From Promethearchaeota archaeon (GTDB taxonomy: Archaea; Asgardarchaeota; Lokiarchaeia; Sigyniarchaeales; SOKP01), in NCBI GenBank assembly GCA_019894815.1, contig JAGXNU010000151.1:1-5021 (forward strand): a stretch of DNA of 5,021 nucleotides. Direction: 5' to 3'. Made by a program: the position numbers and the translations under genes. The notes under the pieces are model-generated. The model saw nothing but the letters and a program-made list of their open reading frames with translations, was not told the DNA's origin and searched no databases. This document shows, in pieces, positions 1 to 3,244 of this stretch. The number at the start of each line of letters is the position of its first letter. The stretch's first letter is position 1.

Positions 1-93
1 CACATGGAATACATGCTGAAAACTCTCGCTAAAGCAATGAAGATGACAAATTGTAAGAATTTATCCGAAATTAGTTCTGCGATATTAGTTTAA
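1..93 (+). CDS. C-terminal end of an unidentified protein, possibly an FMN-dependent TIM-barrel oxidoreductase (partial)
   Basis: Frame 1 of the plus strand is open from the window edge to a TAA at 91-93 and encodes the last 30 residues of a gene that starts outside the window. The visible tail is helical and reads LAKAMKMTNCKNLSEI, ending in AILV. From memory of the families, this resembles the last helix of FMN-dependent barrel enzymes such as type 2 isopentenyl-diphosphate isomerase or alpha-hydroxyacid dehydrogenases, which often end in a pattern like AMxLTGCxNxxEL followed by a short hydrophobic stretch. That comparison rests on about 20 residues and is weak. Coding status is supported by the stop codon lying just before a 14-T run suited to terminate a plus-strand transcript, and by the convergent minus-strand gene ending 10 bases further on. 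Archaeal glutamate synthase tails are an alternative. I am fairly confident it is coding and unsure of the identity. Confidence 0.5.
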   Translation, partial: HMEYMLKTLAKAMKMTNCKNLSEISSAILV

Positions 94-103
94 AACGTGA
101 GCA

Positions 104-406
104 TTACTTTTTTTTTTTTTTACGTTTCTTACCTTTTTTTTTCTTGGTTTCTGGTTCAGGAGTAACATCCACATCGACTTCTGCTACAATAAATGCAAGA
201 TATACGGGTGAAGAGTTAGTATAACGCTGGTCTGTGAACACATTAAATTTAATATCTTTAACATCGCAGTTTTTATCACTATCTTGAAGAATTATTAGAT
301 TTTTGTTAACAGCTCTAGTAAAATCTGAAGGGTCGTTATATGTCCCTCCCACAGCGTAAACTTGTTCAATCCTCACTATTTTTCTTTCAGGGGCAATATC
401 TTCCAT
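104..406 (-). CDS. Small uncharacterised protein with poly-lysine C-terminal tail
   Basis: This frame encodes a 100-residue protein of unknown function. Counting from the ATG at 404-406, residues 1-80 look like one small alpha/beta domain: strand RIEQVYAV, a helix around DFTRAVNKNLIIL, strand VKDIKFNVF, then strand VYLAFIVAEV. A short acidic, Pro-rich linker (DVDVTPEPET) follows, and the protein ends in 13 residues that are all Lys or Arg except one Gly. The helix-strand-strand layout faintly recalls small Cse60/DUF2758-like proteins, but I would not assign it. The tail suggests binding to nucleic acid or another polyanion, which is inference. A TTG at 413-415 would add three residues; the ATG is preferred because a TATA-like box at 427-436 places the transcript start almost exactly on it, implying a leaderless mRNA. 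There is no signal peptide or membrane segment, so it should be cytoplasmic. The A14 run encoding the tail is prone to sequencing or slippage error. Confidence 0.7.
   Translation of the reverse strand: MEDIAPERKIVRIEQVYAVGGTYNDPSDFTRAVNKNLIILQDSDKNCDVKDIKFNVFTDQRYTNSSPVYLAFIVAEVDVDVTPEPETKKKKGKKRKKKKK
108..142 (+). terminator. T-run terminator for the left-edge plus-strand gene
   Basis: A run of 14 T (108-121) begins 14 bases after the plus-strand stop codon and is followed by a second run of 9 T (134-142). Archaeal RNA polymerase terminates at T-rich stretches in the non-template strand without needing a hairpin. The same bases, read on the minus strand, encode the lysine tail of the convergent gene. 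Confidence 0.55.
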
Positions 407-425
407 AATCAACAATTTTTTTTTT

Positions 426-437
426 CTTATATATTTT
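426..437 (-). promoter_or_regulatory. TATA-like box of the poly-lysine-tail gene
   Basis: The minus strand reads AAAATATATAAG here. Its centre, near 431, is about 26 bases upstream of the ATG at 406, which is the usual archaeal TATA-to-start-site distance. This predicts a leaderless transcript. A run of 10 A lies between the box and the start codon. Confidence 0.5.
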
Positions 438-441
438 AATT

Positions 442-453
442 ACATTCGAATGT
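442..453. promoter_or_regulatory. 12-bp perfect palindrome upstream of the TATA-like box (candidate operator)
   Basis: The bases ACATTCGAATGT form a perfect 12-bp dyad ending 5 bases upstream of the TATA-like box of the poly-lysine-tail gene. The spot corresponds to the BRE or activator-binding position of an archaeal promoter. A palindrome centred on TTCGAA is unlikely to be a by-product of AT richness alone, but a single 12-mer can occur by chance. A homodimeric winged-helix or HTH regulator is the obvious candidate ligand; this is inference. Confidence 0.35.
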
Positions 454-528
454 CTTAAAAACTATTCTTTCTATTGTTAAAAATAATTCCAAATGTGATT
501 ACGTTGAATCATTTAGATAAACTCCAAC

Positions 529-544
529 TTCTCCTTATGGAGAA
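529..544 (-). terminator. Small hairpin just downstream of the JAMM gene
   Basis: TTCTCC and GGAGAA form a perfect 6-bp stem around a 4-base loop, 14 bases past the stop codon of the JAMM gene. No T-run follows on the minus strand, so it is not a classic terminator. It could be a 3'-end processing or stability element, or chance. Confidence 0.25.
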
Positions 545-558
545 AAGACCCTATTCTT

Positions 559-1221
559 TTAATCTATTATTTTGAACTCAATCTCCCGTCCTCTGTTATC
601 AAAGCACTTTATTCTGCTCAAATTATATGGATAACCGATAATAAAATTGAATTCTTTTTTTTTAAAAACATTATTAATATCAACAAGAGAAGGGTTAGGG
701 TTTCCAGAAGGATGTGAATGAACAGATCCCTTGAGAGTTAAGTCAAAACCTAATTTATTAGGAAAAAATAGCCCAGAAGTATTAGAAGTAATTGCTCCTG
801 GTGGTAAAATATATTCTATCGCGACTCCATTACTGGCTCTTAGAAATCCTAATATTTCTCTCGGATGTTGCTTTTTACATAACGCTAAAAGTCCGTTTAG
901 TAATTCTTTTTTGATTTTTATCTCTTTAGATTCCAAATCTTTAATAAATGATAATATTTCATTAATGAGATCAACAATAAAAGGAGGATGTTTTTTTTCC
1001 CATCTATTTAGTATGGGAATAATTTTATCAATTTTTCGAGAAGTTCGGTCATTTTTACTAATTAAATTAACAATTGGTTTTTTTGGGTAATTCTTAAAGT
1101 TGATTTTCAAAAATTTTTTATCTTTTAATGGAATTATTATTTGAGAAATAAAATTTTCCTCAGCTATTGCATTAGGATAAAGTTCAATTATTTTATGGTA
1201 TTGATCTTCAATAATATTCAT
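559..1221 (-). CDS. JAMM/Mov34 (JAB/MPN) metalloprotease with N-terminal RWD/E2-like domain
   Basis: This is a predicted zinc isopeptidase of the Rpn11-like JAB/MPN family, 220 residues, cytoplasmic. Residues about 105-220 are the JAB domain with a complete JAMM signature: Glu122 (REILGF), then His168-x-His170, seven residues, Ser178, two residues, Asp181. These are the zinc ligands and catalytic residues of active members, so activity is expected. The IIGYPY segment (194-199) and the closing strands match archaeal single-domain members of about 115-130 residues. Residues 1-98 form an additional domain: an opening helix, strands SQIIIPL and FLKINF, a YPKKP turn (45-49), strand IVNLI, then W74 and a last helix IVDLINEIL. 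That order is the pattern of RWD/UEV domains. It contains no Cys, so it cannot be an active E2 and would serve for binding. Substrate is unknown: ubiquitin-like proteins or SAMPs by family precedent. The ATG at 1219-1221 is the first plausible start and has no Shine-Dalgarno sequence. The JAMM call is firm; the RWD call is moderate. Confidence 0.88.
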   Translation of the reverse strand: MNIIEDQYHKIIELYPNAIAEENFISQIIIPLKDKKFLKINFKNYPKKPIVNLISKNDRTSRKIDKIIPILNRWEKKHPPFIVDLINEILSFIKDLESKEIKIKKELLNGLLALCKKQHPREILGFLRASNGVAIEYILPPGAITSNTSGLFFPNKLGFDLTLKGSVHSHPSGNPNPSLVDINNVFKKKEFNFIIGYPYNLSRIKCFDNRGREIEFKIID

Positions 1222-1250
1222 AGCTATCTATAAGAATTAAATATTGAATA

Positions 1251-1260
1251 AGCTTTAAAA
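1251..1260 (-). promoter_or_regulatory. Possible TATA box of the JAMM gene
   Basis: The minus strand reads TTTTAAAGCT, centred about 34 bases upstream of the ATG at 1221, which would give a 5' leader of roughly 8 bases. AT-rich surroundings make this a weak call. Confidence 0.25.
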
Positions 1261-1280
1261 ATTACCTCTTTAATAATAAC

Positions 1281-1304
1281 TTAATTAATCTTTGCATTAA
1301 TTAA
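1281..1304. promoter_or_regulatory. Perfect 9-bp inverted repeat, candidate operator between JAMM gene and HepT-like relic
   Basis: TTAATTAAT (1281-1289) and ATTAATTAA (1296-1304) are exact reverse complements separated by CTTTGC. Each arm also holds the 8-bp palindrome TTAATTAA, with centres 16 bp apart. The element lies 20 bp upstream of the possible JAMM TATA box and 25 bp before the ATG of the decayed plus-strand gene, so it is positioned as a shared operator of a divergent pair. The arms contain only A and T in AT-rich DNA, so chance is a real alternative. Confidence 0.4.
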
Positions 1305-1329
1305 ACTAATAAATTATCAAACTATAGTA

Positions 1330-1461
1330 ATGGATGAAATAAGGCTTAAGCAATACTGTGATAAAATCAATTATAGCTTGGTATTCGAGCGAAAATCCAT
1401 AAGCAATTTAAAAGAATAAGACAAGAAATAGATTTTTTCAATTGTTTAATCGCTGCAATAA
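1330..1461 (+). pseudogene. Decayed HepT-like (DUF86) gene remnant
   Basis: An ATG at 1330 opens a 29-codon frame that begins MDEIRLKQYCDKINYSLV and stops at TAA (1417-1419). Reading on in the same frame through the stops gives DKK*IFSIV*SLQ*. From memory of the family, archaeal HepT/DUF86 proteins open with a helix of the type RxxxYxxKIxxSL and later carry DEKTRLAxYKAFQE; here DKK, the hydrophobic pair, and SLQ fall in the same register. Intact family members are roughly 110-150 residues and partner an MNT nucleotidyltransferase in a toxin-antitoxin pair. In this relic the middle is shortened, at least four in-frame stops are present (1417, 1429, 1447, 1459), and no MNT gene is visible nearby. 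The remnant is non-functional if the reading is right. The alternative is a random short frame; the match is short and was made by eye. Confidence 0.35.
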
Positions 1462-1472
1462 AAATTGTAATT

Positions 1473-1503
1473 AAAAAAAAAGTCTTAAGTTTATATCTTT
1501 TTT
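1473..1503 (-). terminator. Hairpin and T-run terminator of the LRR gene
   Basis: On the minus strand AAAAAAG (1503-1497) pairs with CTTTTTT (1482-1476) across a 14-base loop, and the T-run continues to nine T (1481-1473). It starts 16 bases after the LRR stop codon. The stem is almost all A-T, so the T-run is probably the working part, as is usual in archaea. Confidence 0.45.
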
Positions 1504-1518
1504 ATCCTAACACGCGCG

Positions 1519-2397
1519 TCATTTTCCATTTGCTTGTTTCCACTTCTTATAAGACGCTAAAAATTCTCTTACCTTGTCTACTTCAAAGTCCTGGACATCT
1601 GTCGCAAATTGTTTTTCTTCTCCTTCTACTGGATTGAAATTAAGATATAAAAGTTTAAGTTTTTCATTTTTTTCTAAAGATTCCAAGTTATGGAAATCTG
1701 TTAATTGATTCGAGTCAAGATATAAGGTTTCTAAACTTACTAACGTTTCCAAACCTTTAATATCTTTTATCTTATTATCATTAAGAGTTACATTAGTTAG
1801 TTTATGTAATGTATCCAAGCCCTTGATTTCCGTAATTTGGTTGTGATCAAGGAATAAAACACGCAAGTTTGTTAGAGTCTCCAAATTTTTAATTTCTGAA
1901 ATTAGATTGCGATCAAGACGCAGAACTTGGAGATTAGTTAATAATTCCAAATTTTTTATTTCCTTTATTTGGTTCCCATGAAGTTCTAATTTTATAAGTT
2001 CGGTTGATGATTCTAATCCCTTAAGCTCAGTTATATTATTATTGTTTATCTCTAACCATTGAAGGTTGGTAAGAGAATCGAGCCCTTTCAGCTCAAGAAT
2101 CTGGTTTCCATTAAGGAAGATGCGATCAAGTTTGGTCAAAGATTCAAGACCTTCAATTCCTTTGACCTGATTATTGTTAAGAAATAGCTGATTAAGATTG
2201 GTTAATTCATCCAAACCTGTCAATTCTGTTATTTTATTGTTTGAAAGATCTAATGCGGTAATATTTTTTACTTTCTCTAGCCCTTTTATCTCTGTTACAT
2301 CCACTATATCCATGTCATTTACATATAATCTTAAATGTCCAGTTTCTTCTCTTACATTGAATTTTTTGCCTTTAAACTTTACTGATCCAAGCCCCAT
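1519..2397 (-). CDS. SDS22-like leucine-rich-repeat protein, ten 22-residue repeats
   Basis: This is a 292-residue protein made largely of leucine-rich repeats, probably a cytoplasmic protein-binding scaffold with unknown partner. Counting from the ATG at 2395-2397, residues 1-39 are a lead-in (SVKFKGKKFNV and a degenerate capping repeat). Nine consecutive 22-residue repeats of the form LxxLTNLxxLxLxxNxIxEIKG occupy 40-237, and a tenth, lengthened to 24 residues, covers 238-261. The conserved Asn forms the ladder typical of LRR solenoids; repeats of 22 with IxxIxG are of the SDS22/internalin class. Residues 262-292 are a helical, charged C-terminal cap rich in Lys with two Trp/Tyr aromatics (SYKKWKQ). 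No signal peptide, TM segment or enzymatic domain is present. A GTG at 2404-2406 could add three residues; the ATG is favoured, with a weak GAGTGAT Shine-Dalgarno-like stretch ahead of it. SDS22-type proteins bind phosphatases in eukaryotes, but that function cannot be carried over here. Such proteins are abundant in Asgard genomes. Confidence 0.9.
   Translation of the reverse strand: MGLGSVKFKGKKFNVREETGHLRLYVNDMDIVDVTEIKGLEKVKNITALDLSNNKITELTGLDELTNLNQLFLNNNQVKGIEGLESLTKLDRIFLNGNQILELKGLDSLTNLQWLEINNNNITELKGLESSTELIKLELHGNQIKEIKNLELLTNLQVLRLDRNLISEIKNLETLTNLRVLFLDHNQITEIKGLDTLHKLTNVTLNDNKIKDIKGLETLVSLETLYLDSNQLTDFHNLESLEKNEKLKLLYLNFNPVEGEEKQFATDVQDFEVDKVREFLASYKKWKQANGK
1615..2280 (-). repeat. 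Tandem 66-bp coding repeats (ten LRR units)
   Basis: Nine units of exactly 66 bp and one of 72 bp run in phase with the reading frame of the LRR gene. The protein consensus is strong at Leu, Asn and Ile positions. The DNA units have diverged (for example, different codons for the same residues), so this is an old array and not a recent expansion. Confidence 0.85.
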
Positions 2398-2540
2398 TAT
2401 AATCACTCAAATATAATTGATAATTTTTAATAGAATGTATTTTGATTTTTCTACTTAGTAACCTTTTCTTCTATTTTAATATTATTAAGATATGGAAATA
2501 TCAAATCCATCATTTTAACCAAAATATTAAAAATAGAAAA

Positions 2541-3083
2541 TCATATCTTAGGTTTTTTTAATTTGTATTTCTGTGATACTAAATATATTGCTAAGATAAT
2601 TCCAAGTATTAAAGGTATTAACCCTTGTATAACATAGTGAGATGAATAACTTGTTTGAATTGTTCCATATATTTCTAATAAAGTTTCAGCAGTTATTATA
2701 ATATTTATACTACCAATAAAAGGTTGATTTAGATAAAGGGTTTTATAGACTCCACTAGTATTCTGCACCTCATAATAAGGGAGATATCCTCCTTGTTCAT
2801 TAATCCAAGCTTCGAACACGCTATCATCAATAACTAATATTGTAAAAGAACTATTATCTGCCCCTAGACTAATAAACAGCTCTTGATTATGTGAAAACCA
2901 TGGATAATCATAGTGTACAATATAGGTTACACCTTCTGCTATACCAAATTGTCCTAAATTCTCAACCACAACTGTATTTGGGAACGGGATACTTATCATT
3001 GAAATTCCAAGAAATGAGAAAATTATCCCTATTGTCATTATAATTGTAGAATTCTTTTTTTGCTTAGATTCCTTCTCAATCAT
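2541..3083 (-). CDS. Two-TM membrane protein with small extracytoplasmic beta-rich domain
   Basis: I do not recognise a named family for this 180-residue protein. Residues 1-11 are basic (KESKQKK), followed by a hydrophobic helix at about 12-34 (TIIMTIGIIFSFLGISMI). Residues 35-149 are soluble and beta-rich, with strands such as VTYIVHYDY, SFTILVID, KTLYLN and INIIIT, and few charges. A second helix at about 150-169 (VIQGLIPLILGIILAIYLV) precedes a lysine-rich end (QKYKLKKPKI). By the positive-inside rule both ends are cytoplasmic and the middle domain faces outside. The order of strands (short hydrophobic strands, an SG turn before a strand, a late NIIIT-type strand) recalls GOLD or PPC-like beta-sandwiches found in membrane-anchored archaeal proteins; that is inference. 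Asn78-Ser-Ser and Asn108-Thr-Ser are possible N-glycosylation sequons. The ATG at 3081-3083 is chosen because it includes the basic N-terminus. It is not fused to an enzyme, and its neighbours give no functional clue. Confidence 0.75.
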   Translation of the reverse strand: MIEKESKQKKNSTIIMTIGIIFSFLGISMISIPFPNTVVVENLGQFGIAEGVTYIVHYDYPWFSHNQELFISLGADNSSFTILVIDDSVFEAWINEQGGYLPYYEVQNTSGVYKTLYLNQPFIGSINIIITAETLLEIYGTIQTSYSSHYVIQGLIPLILGIILAIYLVSQKYKLKKPKI

Positions 3084-3094
3084 AAGAAGTAATT

Positions 3095-3145
3095 ACCTTT
3101 CTATTATTGGACTCTAAATAGAAAGAAGAAATATACCTATTTAAA
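3095..3145 (-). promoter_or_regulatory. Candidate promoter and weak ribosome binding site of the two-TM protein gene
   Basis: The minus strand has TTTAAATA at 3145-3138, close to the archaeal TATA consensus. It predicts a transcript start near 3115 and a leader of about 32 bases. That leader contains GAAAGGT (3101-3095), a partial Shine-Dalgarno match 11 bases before the ATG, a little farther than ideal. Confidence 0.4.
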
Positions 3146-3155
3146 TAATAAGGGT

Positions 3156-3186
3156 AAAAAAAGCAAAAAAAATTTTTAAATTTTTG
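3156..3186 (-). terminator. Second T-run region downstream of the aconitase gene
   Basis: On the minus strand AAAAATTT (3185-3178) and AAATTTTT (3175-3168) are exact reverse complements, and two runs of T follow (3172-3165 and 3162-3156). Lying about 60-90 bases past the aconitase stop, it would back up the nearer T-runs and insulate the promoter of the next gene. Confidence 0.35.
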
Positions 3187-3214
3187 AAATAAGCAACTAG
3201 ACCTATTTAAAGCT

Positions 3215-3232
3215 AAAAAATAAAAAAGAAAT
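3215..3232 (-). terminator. T-run terminator of the aconitase gene
   Basis: On the minus strand two runs of six T (3227-3222 and 3220-3215) lie 17-30 bases beyond the aconitase stop codon. No stem is needed for archaeal intrinsic termination. Confidence 0.45.
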
Positions 3233-3244
3233 AGAATTAATAGA

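Noticed and set aside
731..1090. A 119-codon plus-strand open frame opposite the JAMM gene
   Set aside because: It is the antisense of a gene with a complete catalytic signature, and its translation has no recognisable domain.
1512..1519. ACGCGCGT palindrome at the stop codon of the LRR gene
   Set aside because: It stands out as GC-rich in an AT-rich spacer, but it is a single 8-mer partly overlapping the coding end, and nothing shows a function.
2198..2416. A 72-codon plus-strand open frame over the start of the LRR gene
   Set aside because: It mirrors the LRR repeats on the opposite strand and has no independent support.
2451..2513. A 20-codon minus-strand frame (starts MMDLIFPYLN, ends TAG) between the two-TM gene and the LRR gene
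   Set aside because: It is short, with no clear ribosome binding site or TATA element at a suitable distance and no recognisable family; a chance frame in AT-rich spacer is more likely.
559..3083. A single operon or ubiquitin-type gene cluster linking the JAMM, LRR and membrane proteins
   Set aside because: Gaps of about 140-300 bases, separate candidate promoters and T-run terminators argue against co-transcription, and no E1, E2, RING or ubiquitin-like gene is visible.
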